Part shown: piece by piece, positions 53,800 to 63,337 of the stretch
How positions within the stretch are numbered: the first letter of the stretch is position 1
Layout: each line of letters starts with the position of its first letter
Assembly: GCF_046156175.1 (NCBI RefSeq)
Contig: NZ_JAYLVL010000001.1
Location: 940,211-1,004,210, forward strand
Length of the DNA: 64,000 nucleotides
Origin: Lacisediminihabitans sp046156175
Lineage (GTDB): Bacteria; Actinomycetota; Actinomycetes; Actinomycetales; Microbacteriaceae
Reading direction: 5' to 3'
Program-made: the position numbers and the translations under genes
The notes under the pieces: generated by a model
What the model was told of the DNA's origin: nothing
The model's database searches: none
The model's input: only the letters and a program-made list of their open reading frames with translations

Positions 53800-54704
53800 C
53801 AACAAAGCTTCCGAAAGTCGAGGATCTCACCGCGCAGGGAAAGCAGAGGTCCGCAATCGTGCGGCACCGCAGCTCGCCCGCTCAGATACTGCTGATTGCT
53901 GCTCTCGCGGTCGCGGCCCTCTACTTCCTGTTCCCGGTGTATTGGCTGGTCATCGCGGCCACCAAATCGACCGGCAGTCTTTTCGGCTCGTCGGGATTCG
54001 TTCTCAGCGATCCGCAATTGTTGAAGAACGTGCAAAACGTATTTACCTACAACAGCGGGATCTTCGTGCGCTGGGCCGGAAATAGCGTTCTCTATTCCGG
54101 CATCGGCGCGTTGGTGGCGACGACGCTGTCCATAGCTGCCGGCTATTGCCTTGCGAAGTTTCAATTTCGTGGTCGCGAATTCTGGTTTAACGTAATACTG
54201 GCTGGCGTCATGATCCCGGGCACCGCACTGGCCCTTCCACTGTTCCTCATGATGAGCCAGCTTGGTTTGGTCAACACTTATTGGGCAGTTTTGATCCCGT
54301 CTTTATTGAGTCCTTTCGGTGTCTATCTCGGCCGGATCTATGCAACGGCCGCCGTTCCTGACAGCCTTCTCGAAGCATCGCGTCTGGATGGCGCGGGGGA
54401 ATTCCGAATCTTCTTCGGGCTTGTGCTGCGCCTGATGGCACCCGCGGCCGTCACGATCTTCCTGTTCCAGTTCATCGGGATCTGGAACAACTACTTTCTC
54501 CCTTTGGTCATGCTGTCCGACCAGTCGCTCTATCCGATCACCCTCGGCCTCATCAGCTGGCAGAGCGTGGCTGATCGGCACCCAGAGCTGTATCAGCTGG
54601 CAATCGGAGGAGCGTTCATCTCAGTGATACCGATCATGATTGCCATCGTCAGCCTTCAAAGATTTTGGCGGGCTGGACTGACCGAGGGCAGCGTCAAAGG
54701 CTGA
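53796..54704 (+). CDS. Carbohydrate ABC transporter permease (MalG-type), island importer
   Basis: 302 residues, ATGA overlap with the preceding permease. Six membrane segments; EAA region LLEASRLDGAGEFRIFFGLV. MalG-type C-terminus LTEGSVKG. Completes the channel for the sugar bound by the lipoprotein upstream. Confidence 0.92.
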   Translation: MTTKLPKVEDLTAQGKQRSAIVRHRSSPAQILLIAALAVAALYFLFPVYWLVIAATKSTGSLFGSSGFVLSDPQLLKNVQNVFTYNSGIFVRWAGNSVLYSGIGALVATTLSIAAGYCLAKFQFRGREFWFNVILAGVMIPGTALALPLFLMMSQLGLVNTYWAVLIPSLLSPFGVYLGRIYATAAVPDSLLEASRLDGAGEFRIFFGLVLRLMAPAAVTIFLFQFIGIWNNYFLPLVMLSDQSLYPITLGLISWQSVADRHPELYQLAIGGAFISVIPIMIAIVSLQRFWRAGLTEGSVKG

Positions 54705-54755
54705 TGGCCAGTGTGAAATCAAACTATGAAAACCGAGCTGCGCAAATTTAGCACT

Positions 54756-54783
54756 GACTACGTAGAACTGACTACGTAGAACT
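54756..54783 (+). repeat. 14-bp direct repeat before the glycosidase gene
   Basis: GACTACGTAGAACT occurs twice in tandem (54756-54769, 54770-54783), each containing the palindrome CTACGTAG, 37 nt before the next ATG. It could be a regulator site or a slippage duplication. Confidence 0.6.
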
Positions 54784-54819
54784 GACCAAGCTAGCGCCGA
54801 CATGCGGAGAGAACCACTG

Positions 54820-56106
54820 ATGACCACCCTTCCTCTTGCCCTGCCCCCTCATTTGCCGGAGCGGCTGACCATCACCCTGTGGGATTTCACCTGGTACACG
54901 CAGACCATGCCCGGAGAGCCCTTCCATAACCTCGACAACGCATTCGCCGAGGCGAAGGAACGTGGCTACAACACAGTTCGTATCTGCGCCGCGCCGCTGC
55001 TTCTATTTGGGAAGCACGCCATCGACACGACACAGCTGAGGTTCGTCAACATGGGCGGGGACACCGGGCAACGCACACGCTGGTATGACTGCGCTGGAGG
55101 GGCCGTTCTGAACGGGAGAGAGCATCTCCTGGCTCTCTTTAGGGCAGCGCAGGCGCTGGATATGTTCGTAATCATCTCTTCTTGGGAGTATCAGCAGAGT
55201 CCCGCTTTTCTCGCCGGGCCGGAGTGGCACGATATGGTCAGCGCTATCGAGCCGACTCGCCGGCACGTTGCTCTTGCGTTAGCGGAATCCGAGCTGGTGA
55301 GCTACCTCAGGGAGGCTGGGCTGGAGGATCGGATCGCGTATGTGGAGATTCACAATGAGGTCGACCTGTCTCGACTCGATCAGATTCCCTCCGACGGTAT
55401 GGACACCTTCTGGGCGCAGAAACCGTACTTAGAAATCGCCCTCGATCTTCTCCAGCAGGCCCATCCCGACATCCTCTCCACCGTTTGCTATGGCATTCCC
55501 CCATATCTTGACCTTGACTCCATCCCCGACAACGCTCAGGTCGTCCACATGCATGTTTATGTGTATGGCGTACTTTCCGCTCTCGAAGAATGGGCTGCGG
55601 TGCGCGCAGCTCCGCCCGAGTTCCCGTCTCGTGAATTGAAAACGCTTCTTCGAGACGACGCTCCCGAGTTCGACGAGTGGACCACGGCGATCGAACCGTG
55701 GAGGCTCCACGCGACGGGAATCAGCACGAGCATGTTCTACGCCTACGACTGGGTCGATCCGGTGAAGTGGGATGCATGGCTCTATCGTCAGTTCGGACTT
55801 CACGATCTGGCAATGAAAGCGGCGATCGACACCAGGCTCGCTGCCTTCGCGACATGGGCACTCCACCAGGGGCTTCCGGTAGTCATCGGAGAGGGCTGGA
55901 TCGGGTATACGCCCCTCGCAGCGGACTTCGAAGACGGACCAATTGGTCAATATCTAGCGGCGTACGCCGTCGAGCAGTGTCGAAATCTCGGCTATTGGGG
56001 AACGCTTGTCGGTTCCAACTCGGCGCCGCATCATCCCGGATGGGAAAATGTCGCGTTTCAACGGCGGCTGAATCAAGACTTCATCGGCTCCCGACCCGCG
56101 CCGTGA
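54820..56106 (+). CDS. Cellulase-like (clan GH-A) glycoside hydrolase family protein
   Basis: 428 residues from ATG 54820 (RBS GGAGAG). The TIM-barrel pattern of clan GH-A is visible: LTITLWDFTWYTQ at the start, FAEAKERGYNTVRICAAPLL, probable acid/base Glu in YVEIHNEVDLSRL and probable nucleophile Glu in LPVVIGEGWIGYTP. No signal peptide, so it acts inside the cell on imported sugar. It matches proteins called cellulase-like rather than a characterised enzyme. Its place after the importer suggests it cleaves the transported oligosaccharide. Linkage unknown. Confidence 0.75.
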   Translation: MTTLPLALPPHLPERLTITLWDFTWYTQTMPGEPFHNLDNAFAEAKERGYNTVRICAAPLLLFGKHAIDTTQLRFVNMGGDTGQRTRWYDCAGGAVLNGREHLLALFRAAQALDMFVIISSWEYQQSPAFLAGPEWHDMVSAIEPTRRHVALALAESELVSYLREAGLEDRIAYVEIHNEVDLSRLDQIPSDGMDTFWAQKPYLEIALDLLQQAHPDILSTVCYGIPPYLDLDSIPDNAQVVHMHVYVYGVLSALEEWAAVRAAPPEFPSRELKTLLRDDAPEFDEWTTAIEPWRLHATGISTSMFYAYDWVDPVKWDAWLYRQFGLHDLAMKAAIDTRLAAFATWALHQGLPVVIGEGWIGYTPLAADFEDGPIGQYLAAYAVEQCRNLGYWGTLVGSNSAPHHPGWENVAFQRRLNQDFIGSRPAP

Positions 56107-56151
56107 TTTGCTTCCGACAAGCCGAAAACTTTTTAACGATTGGCAGAATCA

Positions 56152-59100
56152 ATGCTTGACGATATACCGGACCATGTTTCCAAGATCCACCTCCCCGCTT
56201 CCCCTCAGCCTCGCGCCAAGGGGGAAGTCTCCGCGTGGTCGGAGCCGCTCATCATCGACACATATCTCCCCCACTCGCCGTCTGCCTATCCGGCGTTTCT
56301 GGAAAACCGTGTGTACCAGGGGTCCTCAGGACGGGTCTACCCGTTGCCATTCCATGAGCGCATCAGCCCGTCGAAGCAGCCGCACTCCTGGCAAGCGATT
56401 CATCTGGAGAATGACTGGTTGCGACTGGTGATCCTGCCGGAATTGGGCGGACGAATTCACATCGCCTACGACAAGGTCGCCCAATACGATATTTTCTATC
56501 GCAACAACGTCATCAAGCCGGCGCTGGTAGGACTTGCCGGTCCTTGGATATCGGGCGGCATCGAATTCAACTGGCCACAGCACCACCGGCCGGCGACTTT
56601 TCTGCCAACGGACGTATCGATCGAATACGAGTCCGACGGCAGCGTGATCGTGTGGTGTTCGGATCACGACCCGTTCTCGAGAATGAAAGGGATGCACGGC
56701 ATTCGCCTCTCACCGACCAGTTCTCGGATTGAAGCGCGAGTGCGGCTCTACAATCGCTCTGAAACCAAACAGACGTTTCTCTGGTGGGCTAATGCTGCCG
56801 CCGCAGTGAACGACGACTACCAGTCGATCTTTCCCACGGATGTCGATTTTGTCGCCGATCACGCCAAGCGTGCGGTGGCCAGCTTTCCCCGGCCGACCTC
56901 GCCCTACTACGGGGTCGACTACTCGGCTCGCGTCGACGCAACCCACCCGGATGCCGACAGGTTGGACTGGTACCGAAACATCCCGGTTCCCACCTCGTTC
57001 ATGGTCACCTCTACCGCAGATGAATTCTTTGGAGGATACGATCACGGGCGAAATGCCGGATTCGTCCACTGGGCCGATCGCACTTTCTCTCCGGGCAAGA
57101 AGCAGTGGACCTGGGGAAATTCGCCTTTCGGTTGGGCGTGGGACAGCAACCTGACCGACGGAGACGGTCCCTACGTCGAACTGATGGCCGGCATGTACAC
57201 CGATAACCAACCCGACTTCGCCTTCCTCCAGCCGGGCGAAACAAAGACATTTAGCCAGTACTGGTACCCAATCAGCTCGATAGGGCCGGTCCAACAGGCG
57301 ACCAGGGACGTGGCCGGTCGAATGGAGATTATCGACGGTGAGTTGCACATCGGTCTGATCGCTTCGGAAATACTCACGCAGACACGATTGCGGGTAACCG
57401 GGTCAGCCGGCGAGTTGCTCCTCGATAAATTCTCAGACTTGGCGCCCGACATGCCGCTGAAGCTGACGATTCCTTGGCACCACGCTGCGGCGGAGGGTGC
57501 GCGGCTCACTCTGGTCAGTTCAGCGGAAGATGAATTGTTCGAGATGGGTACCGTCGTTCACAAGACTCGGGCAGAACCACCGCCCGCGGAGGAGCCGGCA
57601 GCTCCGAAGTCGATCGAGTCGATCGACGAGCTCATCTACGTCGCGACCTATCTCGAGCAATATCGACATGCGACCAGAAGCCCGGAACCATACTGGCGAG
57701 AGGTGCTCGCTCGGGACCCCCAGGAATCCCGAGCGACAGCTGCTCTCGGGGCCATCGCCTACTCCAGAGCGGATTATCAGTCGGCAGCTACCCTGCTGCG
57801 AGAAAGCATCACTCGGAGAACGAAGTGGGCCCCTACACCGTCCGATGGTTCCGCCCACTATCTCCTCGGGCTGACCCTGGCGCGGAGCGGAGACTCAGCG
57901 GCCGCTGTTGACTTTCTCGCACGCGCGTCGTGGGACTCGGCCCTTGCGGCGACCGCGCTATTCGCCGTCGCTCGTGAGTTCTCGAAGTCGGGACAACCGG
58001 AGCGCGCGATGACCGCTCTGCGCGATGTCCTGGCGCGCGATCCCAACCACCTGCAGGCGGCGGATCTGCTCGCGTTATTGCTCGCGAAGTCGGGACGGCT
58101 AGACGAAGCGCGCGAGCGGTTGGCAGCCACCCTTTCCATCGATCGTCTAGACCAATGGGCGCTCCACCAGACCGGAGCAGCGACGAGCAACGACGCAACC
58201 ATCATGCTCGACGTTGCTCTCGAGTACGCAGACGCCGGCTTCTCGCACGATGCCCTTACCACGCTGGACGCGGCGGCGAAGCTGGTTCCCGCGCTGGCGA
58301 TCGGTCAGACCAACGTCGGGCCGATGATCCAGTTTCACAAAGCCGCGATTCTGCTCGGTCTCGCGCGGGACGGTGCTGCTGACCGTGCGATCGCTGCCGC
58401 TCACGATCTTGATTCCGATCTCGCGTTTCCCTCTCGACTCGATGACATAGACACGCTCACGAGGATTCTCGAGTTCAGACCAGGCGACTCGCTCGCGTCA
58501 GCGCTTCTAGGCCACTGGATGTACGACAAAAAGCGCTACTCCACAGCGATGTCACTCTGGCAAAGCGCTGTTCGCCCGGGCACGGCAGCTTCCATCGCGG
58601 TGGTTGCCCTCCGCAATCTCGGTATTGCCGCCTACAACGTGCAGCACGATCCGGAAAGTGCACTAGCCCACTATCGCGAGGCCCTGCGATTGAAGCCCGA
58701 CGATCCGAAACTCTGGTCGGAGTTCGACCAGTTGTGCGTTCGACGAGGTCATTCGGTCACCGAGAGGCTTCGCGAACTCGAGCAGCGAACCGAGGTCGTC
58801 GCCCTACGCGATGACCTCGTCGTCACTTTCGCCAATTTGCTAGTCGAAAGCGAGCGCGCCGCCGAGGCTCTCGAACTGCTAACGCATCGCCGATTTCAGC
58901 CTTGGGAGGGCGGCGAAGGCCAAGTTCTTGGCGTCTGGGATCGCACGCTGCTCGCTCTTTCCCGCACAGCTCTGAATGAGGGCGACGCCGAGAAGGCTGT
59001 GAGTTTGATGGAGTCGGCATTAAACCCGCCTCAGTCCCTCGGCGAGGCGAGGCACGCTCTGGCGAACATCGCTGAACTCCATCTGATGGCTGGTGATGCG

Positions 59101-59436
59101 AGCGAAGCGAGCGGTAACCACCTTCGAGCCGAGCAGCACTGGCAAAAGGCGGCGGCGTCGATGGGGGGATTCACTGACACTATTCCGACGCGATTCAGTT
59201 CTCAGACTATCTTCGCCGTAATAGCGTTACGCCGCCTCCGGTCCCATAGTGAAGCTGATGCCCTAGCCAAGGAGCTGTCGGAGTGGGCGGAGTGGTTCGG
59301 GACGCAGCCGGCGAAGATCGATTTCTTTGCCACCAGCCTCCCCAGCATGCTGCTTTTCATCGATGACCCGGTCGTCGAAAGGAATCGCCTCGCCGAGCTG
59401 ATCCGTGGACAGGTGCGATCGTTGGTGGCTGCATAG
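56152..59436 (+). CDS. DUF5107 domain protein with TPR repeats
   Basis: 1,094 residues from ATG 56152 (a TTG at 56140 is possible; neither has a good ribosome site). Residues about 30-480 resemble DUF5107, a galactose-mutarotase-like beta-sandwich region: LENDWLRLVILPELGGRIHI, YDIFYRNNVIKP, WISGGIEFNWPQHHRP and PFGWAWD. Residues about 490-1050 are tetratricopeptide repeats (ATAALGAIAYSRADYQSAAT, GLTLARSGDSAAAVDFLARA, ALAHYREALRLKPDDPKLW). The conserved carboxylate/His-rich GGIEFNWPQHH region may bind or cleave sugar. In an importer-glycosidase operon it is a candidate oligosaccharide-processing enzyme or scaffold. Function not established. Confidence 0.75.
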   Translation: MLDDIPDHVSKIHLPASPQPRAKGEVSAWSEPLIIDTYLPHSPSAYPAFLENRVYQGSSGRVYPLPFHERISPSKQPHSWQAIHLENDWLRLVILPELGGRIHIAYDKVAQYDIFYRNNVIKPALVGLAGPWISGGIEFNWPQHHRPATFLPTDVSIEYESDGSVIVWCSDHDPFSRMKGMHGIRLSPTSSRIEARVRLYNRSETKQTFLWWANAAAAVNDDYQSIFPTDVDFVADHAKRAVASFPRPTSPYYGVDYSARVDATHPDADRLDWYRNIPVPTSFMVTSTADEFFGGYDHGRNAGFVHWADRTFSPGKKQWTWGNSPFGWAWDSNLTDGDGPYVELMAGMYTDNQPDFAFLQPGETKTFSQYWYPISSIGPVQQATRDVAGRMEIIDGELHIGLIASEILTQTRLRVTGSAGELLLDKFSDLAPDMPLKLTIPWHHAAAEGARLTLVSSAEDELFEMGTVVHKTRAEPPPAEEPAAPKSIESIDELIYVATYLEQYRHATRSPEPYWREVLARDPQESRATAALGAIAYSRADYQSAATLLRESITRRTKWAPTPSDGSAHYLLGLTLARSGDSAAAVDFLARASWDSALAATALFAVAREFSKSGQPERAMTALRDVLARDPNHLQAADLLALLLAKSGRLDEARERLAATLSIDRLDQWALHQTGAATSNDATIMLDVALEYADAGFSHDALTTLDAAAKLVPALAIGQTNVGPMIQFHKAAILLGLARDGAADRAIAAAHDLDSDLAFPSRLDDIDTLTRILEFRPGDSLASALLGHWMYDKKRYSTAMSLWQSAVRPGTAASIAVVALRNLGIAAYNVQHDPESALAHYREALRLKPDDPKLWSEFDQLCVRRGHSVTERLRELEQRTEVVALRDDLVVTFANLLVESERAAEALELLTHRRFQPWEGGEGQVLGVWDRTLLALSRTALNEGDAEKAVSLMESALNPPQSLGEARHALANIAELHLMAGDASEASGNHLRAEQHWQKAAASMGGFTDTIPTRFSSQTIFAVIALRRLRSHSEADALAKELSEWAEWFGTQPAKIDFFATSLPSMLLFIDDPVVERNRLAELIRGQVRSLVAA

Positions 59437-59447
59437 GCGGGCGCAGC

Positions 59448-59489
59448 ATTGCTCGGTCGCTGATAAAGCGTCCGCTGGGCAATTTTTTT
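59448..59489 (+). terminator. Terminator of the island sugar operon
   Basis: ATTGCTC (59448-59454) pairs with GGGCAAT (59477-59483) with further internal pairing (CGG...CCG), followed by a run of seven Ts (59483-59489). Confidence 0.7.
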
Positions 59490-59497
59490 GGAGCGGC

Positions 59498-60394
59498 TTA
59501 GCCCTTGTCGTGGCGCCGGTAAGCGGACGGCGTCATCCCGTGAACGTTCTTGAACTGACGCGCGAAATAGAAGGAGTCGTCATACCCGACCGCCTGGGCC
59601 ACGTCATCAATGGATCGAGATGTCGTATCGAGAAGCTCGCGTGCACTGGCCATCCTCAGCTGGGTTTGATAGGCCATGACCGGAACCCCCGTATATTTCT
59701 TGAAAAGGGCCGCAAAGTATGACGAACTCATACCGGCCGTCGCAGCCAGATAAGAGACGTTGACCCGCCGGTTGACGTGCTCGCGGAGATAGAGGGCCGC
59801 TCTCTCAATGGCGTCATCGGTACCGCCGACAGTAACTGCTCGCACGGATGCGACCGTGGACAACAGATGCCAAGCGGCACCCGCGGCACGAAGAAGACTG
59901 GCATCGGTGCTGTCACGCTCCATCCAATGAATAATCTCTGCGATCAGACCGACGGTGCCGTACATGTCTGGCACCGTTCGCACGGCGGTCGCGCTCGTCA
60001 ACGCAGCCACCTCCACGAAATCGGGGACGCTTAGTCCGTCCATGTGCGCCCACCAGAGGGTCCACGGATTGAATTCGTCCGTTCCGTAGGAATGCGATTC
60101 GCCTGGCGGGAGCAAGATCATCTGCCCAGCATTCACCGTAAAGCGACCCGAGCGCGTCTCGCACCATCCCTGGCCGCGCGCGCAGACGATGACCACTATC
60201 TGTCGAATGGGAATCGAGCGGCTCCGACCATGGTGTTGAGCATGCGGAAAATAGCCGCAATCCGTCACCAGAAGACTTCGGGTTGCCGGCACCATCAGCG
60301 CCCGTTCGACGCGCGGTCGGGGCAACACAAGCATCCGCTGCCCCGGGAATCCGTCTCGGATAACCGCCGCGTCTAAGTCGGGACCAATCAGCAT
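59498..60394 (-). CDS. AraC-family transcriptional regulator of the island sugar operon
   Basis: 298 residues from the ATG at 60392-60394, RBS AAAGGAG. N-terminal cupin sugar-sensing domain (QMILLPPGESHSYGTDEFNP, WTLWWAHMDGLS) and C-terminal double HTH (VNVSYLAATAGMSSSYFAAL, then SIDDVAQAVGYDDSFYFARQ and GMTPSAYRRH). This is the RhaS/MsmR type that activates sugar genes. It converges on the importer-glycosidase operon, so it probably controls that operon through a site not identified here. Confidence 0.9.
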   Translation of the reverse strand: MLIGPDLDAAVIRDGFPGQRMLVLPRPRVERALMVPATRSLLVTDCGYFPHAQHHGRSRSIPIRQIVVIVCARGQGWCETRSGRFTVNAGQMILLPPGESHSYGTDEFNPWTLWWAHMDGLSVPDFVEVAALTSATAVRTVPDMYGTVGLIAEIIHWMERDSTDASLLRAAGAAWHLLSTVASVRAVTVGGTDDAIERAALYLREHVNRRVNVSYLAATAGMSSSYFAALFKKYTGVPVMAYQTQLRMASARELLDTTSRSIDDVAQAVGYDDSFYFARQFKNVHGMTPSAYRRHDKG

Positions 60395-61341
60395 GGTGAC
60401 TCCTTTTGCTCGACCTTATCTCGCAAGCCCAACGACAACCGACAGATGACGAGCAGGCCAGGCGCTATATCTCGGTCGAGCAGCCTGATGATCATTCTGG
60501 GTCTCGCTCAGTTCAGCGACTGGATTCCAGGCCGGAAGCCACGAGAAGACTTGAGGCAGGGGGGAATCGACTGTCAAAAGATTTCTGCATAAAATGAGCA
60601 GATCGTACGAGAATTGAACGACGATCGCCGCATCGCGGGGACAGGGCACCCCAACCGACCTCCTGCCACTCGCTCTCACCATCCTCAGGGGAGATCCTTT
60701 TCCGCTGAGGATATTCTCAATCTCGCGTGTACAAAACGCTCTACGAACACCCGACCAAAGGAGGACTTCCAGTACCCTGTCATTCAATAACCTCAAGATC
60801 CTAGTGTCTGTGGGATTGTCGCATTTCAGGTCGTCGGAGCGAGGGACTATCCTTCGGACGACTTCGCCGCAACCATGCGAGCCGCCTCGTTCGCGCAGGA
60901 AGCCACTTCAATGAATTGTTTGACCCGATGAGAACAACTGATTCTCGCCGACTGGCCAATCGAGGCTGGAGAGGCGTTGTTTGGGAATGGTGGAATGGCC
61001 GCAGTAGTAAGAATCACGCACGCTCGAAATTCACCTCAAACAGCGACGGCTGGATTGACGCACGCGAAAGCATCGTGTGTATCGGTGGGAAGTCTCTGAA
61101 TGCTGCTGTCAGCTGTCGCTACCGGCGAGGAGATGAAGTGCGGCAGCGCCGAGGAATGTCCCTCGACCTGCCGTCGTCGGGTAGTGACGACGACGGGTCA
61201 GCGCACCTCTCATTTGCTGCGCCTACGTGGCAAGCGCGAACTCATTCCCGGTCGGCAGTTGGCCTCTTTTCCGAGGAGTAGCGTGCCGCTGCGCAAGGGT
61301 AGGTTTCTGAGTGTGCCGCCTTTTGCCTATGTCGAGGTATT
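60395..61341. other. Gene-free AT-richer stretch between the sugar locus and the IS21-type element
   Basis: Short open frames exist (for example 60416-60796 minus and 60916-61281 plus) but their translations have no recognisable domain, ribosome site or plausible composition. The first 100 bp must hold the AraC gene promoter. Confidence 0.45.
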
Positions 61342-61353
61342 TCGGACCCACCA

Positions 61354-61419
61354 GGGCAATATAAGTGGGACCCACTTCGGCTGTTTCGGGGTGTCACGGG
61401 CAATCTAAGCCGGACCCAC
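61354..61419 (+). repeat. IS21-type terminal direct repeats
   Basis: Two 22-bp copies of GGGCAAT-(A/C)-TAAG-...-GGACCCAC (61354-61375 and 61398-61419; 19 of 22 identical), 44 bp apart. A partial GGACCCACC lies just outside at 61344. IS21 transposases bind such multiple end repeats. Confidence 0.65.
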
Positions 61420-61469
61420 TCGCGGTCGGTGCCATTGTGATTGGTCAGTAGGCGATGTAACGTCAGCGG

Positions 61470-61823
61470 ATGCTGACTATTGCTTCGCGGGTGGGCGTGA
61501 TGAATCGTTTGGGTCGGGCGATGGCGGATCCGACCCGGTCGAGGATTCTTCTGTCGCTGCTGGATGGCCCTGGATATCCGGGCGAGCTGGCGCGGGAGTT
61601 GGAGTTGACGCGGTCGAACGTGTCCAACCATCTGTCTTGCCTGCGCGGTTGCGGGATCGTGGCCGCTGTTCCCGAGGGCCGTTCGACTCGGTATGAGATC
61701 GCGGACCCGCATGTGACCCGTGCGCTTGTCGCGTTGGTGGACGTTGTTCTCGCGGTCGATGACGGAGCTGATTGCCTGGATGAGGCGTGCGACGTGCCGC
61801 TTTGCTGCGGGACCGGCGCATGA
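61470..61823 (+). CDS. cmtR: CmtR-type ArsR/SmtB metal-sensing repressor
   Basis: 117 residues from ATG 61470. Winged HTH of ArsR repressors (LTRSNVSNHLSCLRGCGIV). The two cysteines in SCLRGCG, within recognition helix alpha4, are the Cd(II)/Pb(II) ligands of mycobacterial CmtR, and the rest (GRALADPTRSRIL-like, PGELARELELTRSN, VVLAVDDGADCLDE) follows CmtR closely. Further cysteines cluster at the C-terminus (CLDEACDVPLCCG). It probably represses itself and the overlapping efflux gene (ATGA) until Cd, Pb or a similar metal binds. Confidence 0.9.
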   Translation: MLTIASRVGVMNRLGRAMADPTRSRILLSLLDGPGYPGELARELELTRSNVSNHLSCLRGCGIVAAVPEGRSTRYEIADPHVTRALVALVDVVLAVDDGADCLDEACDVPLCCGTGA

Positions 61824-62521
61824 GCGCCCCAGCGGCTGGACGTGCCAACGAGGTCCTGCAAGACGAGATCCGGCCGGACCGGAAGATGCTCCTCCGTCGG
61901 CGGATCCGGTGGATCGTGGCAGCGACGATTGCCTATAACGTCGTCGAGGCTGTCATCGCGATCTCGGCCGGAAGCGCCGCGTCATCGGCGGCTCTGATCG
62001 GATTCGGTCTCGACCCCATCGTCGAGGTCCTCTCCGCGGTCGCTGTGGCATGGCAATTCGCCGCCCCCGACCCTGAGAAACGCGAGAAGACGGCCCTCCG
62101 AGTTATCGCCTGGTCGTTCTTCGCCCTTGCCGCCTATGTGACCGTCGACGCCGGATTGTCGTTATTCGGTGTGCGGGAAGCAGATCACAGCCCGGTCGGC
62201 GTTGTTCTGGCCGCGGTCAGCCTGGTGGTGATGCCGTTCCTGAGTGTTGCGGAACGACGGGCCGGCCGGGAGCTGGGCTCAGCGTCCGCGATCGCAGACT
62301 CGAAGCAAACCCTGATCTGCTCCTACCTCTCCGCCGCTCTCCTCGTCGGGCTGCTACTGAACATCCTGTTCGGCTGGGCCTGGGCGGACTCCGTTGCCGC
62401 CCTCGTGATCATGGTATTCGCCGTCCGTGAAGGCCTCGAGGCCTGGCGCGGGGAGGCGTGCAAAGTTCCGGTGTCGGCGTTGACCGGAGAGCGCGAGATC
62501 GAGCACGACGACTGCTGCTGA
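61820..62521 (+). CDS. Cation efflux transporter co-expressed with CmtR
   Basis: 233 residues from ATG 61820 (ATGA overlap with cmtR). Five to six membrane helices. Conserved cation-transporter segments are GFGLDPIVEVLSAVAVAWQF and IADSKQTLICSYLSAALLVG, with AWADSVAALVIMVFAVREGL after. The tail CKVPVSALTGEREIEHDDCC may bind metal. Likely exports Cd, Zn or Pb across the membrane; a compact CDF-like protein without the long cytosolic domain. Its stop lies 3 nt from the istB stop, on the opposite strand. Confidence 0.82.
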   Translation: MSAPAAGRANEVLQDEIRPDRKMLLRRRIRWIVAATIAYNVVEAVIAISAGSAASSAALIGFGLDPIVEVLSAVAVAWQFAAPDPEKREKTALRVIAWSFFALAAYVTVDAGLSLFGVREADHSPVGVVLAAVSLVVMPFLSVAERRAGRELGSASAIADSKQTLICSYLSAALLVGLLLNILFGWAWADSVAALVIMVFAVREGLEAWRGEACKVPVSALTGEREIEHDDCC

Positions 62522-62524
62522 GCG

Positions 62525-63337
62525 TTAGTCGCTGAGCTGGTGGTGTTTCTGGCTGTGGGCGAGCCTGTAGGAATCGGTGCCGGTCTCGATAATGGTGCCG
62601 TTGAAGGTCAGCCGGTCAACGATCGCAGCGCAAAGCCGCGGGTCGGGGAAGGTCTTCGTCCAGCCCGAGAACGACTCGTTCGAAGCGATCGCGATGGAGT
62701 TGTTCTCTTCTCGTTCGGTGAGGACTTGGAAGAGGAGTTCGGCGCCTCTGCGGTCGAGTTCCATGTAGCCGAGTTCATCGATCATCAGCAGGTCGACCCT
62801 CCCGTAGCGGGCGATCGTGCGGGCCAGGTTCTTCTCATCGGCCGCCTCCACGAGTTCATTCACGAGCCTGGTAGCGAGCGTGTATTTGACCCGGAACCCC
62901 TTCTCCGCAGCGGCCGTCCCGAGGCCGATGAGGAGGTGGCTCTTGCCGGTCCCGGAGTCGCCGATGAGACAAAGAGGCCGCCCTTTCCGGACCCAGTCGC
63001 CGGTGGCGAGGGTGTTGACGGTCGCCGGGTTGATGTTCGGGTTCGCGTCGAAGTCAAAATCCCCAAGCCACTTATCCCGCGGGAACCCGGCCGCTTTGAC
63101 CCGCCGGACGGAGGAGCGCCGGTCGCGGTCGTCGCACTCCGCCAGTAGCAGCTCGGCCAAGAACCCTTGATAGCTGAGCTGTTCCTTGCTCGCCGCGGTT
63201 GTGGCCTCGTCGACGACTGCTCGGATCGTCGGGAGTCGGAGCCGTCGGCAGGCCTGGTCGATGGCCGCGTTTGCCGCCTCCTCGGTGAGGCCTCTCCGTC
63301 TGCGGAGTGTGGTGGTGATACTCGTTGTCGCGGTCAT
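62525..63337 (-). CDS. istB: IS21-family helper ATPase IstB
   Basis: 270 residues. AAA-type ATPase that assists target choice: Walker A LIGDSGTGKSHLLIGLG, Walker B LLMIDELGYMELDRRG, ALATRLVNELVE-like TLATRLVNELVEAADE, and SNESFSGWTKTFPDPRLCAA. Start ATG overlaps the istA stop (ATGA). Length typical. Confidence 0.93.
   Translation of the reverse strand: MTATTSITTTLRRRRGLTEEAANAAIDQACRRLRLPTIRAVVDEATTAASKEQLSYQGFLAELLLAECDDRDRRSSVRRVKAAGFPRDKWLGDFDFDANPNINPATVNTLATGDWVRKGRPLCLIGDSGTGKSHLLIGLGTAAAEKGFRVKYTLATRLVNELVEAADEKNLARTIARYGRVDLLMIDELGYMELDRRGAELLFQVLTEREENNSIAIASNESFSGWTKTFPDPRLCAAIVDRLTFNGTIIETGTDSYRLAHSQKHHQLSD

Noticed and set aside
60416..61281. Two open frames (126 and 121 codons) in the gap before the IS21-type element
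   Set aside because: No ribosome sites, no family similarity and unlikely compositions.
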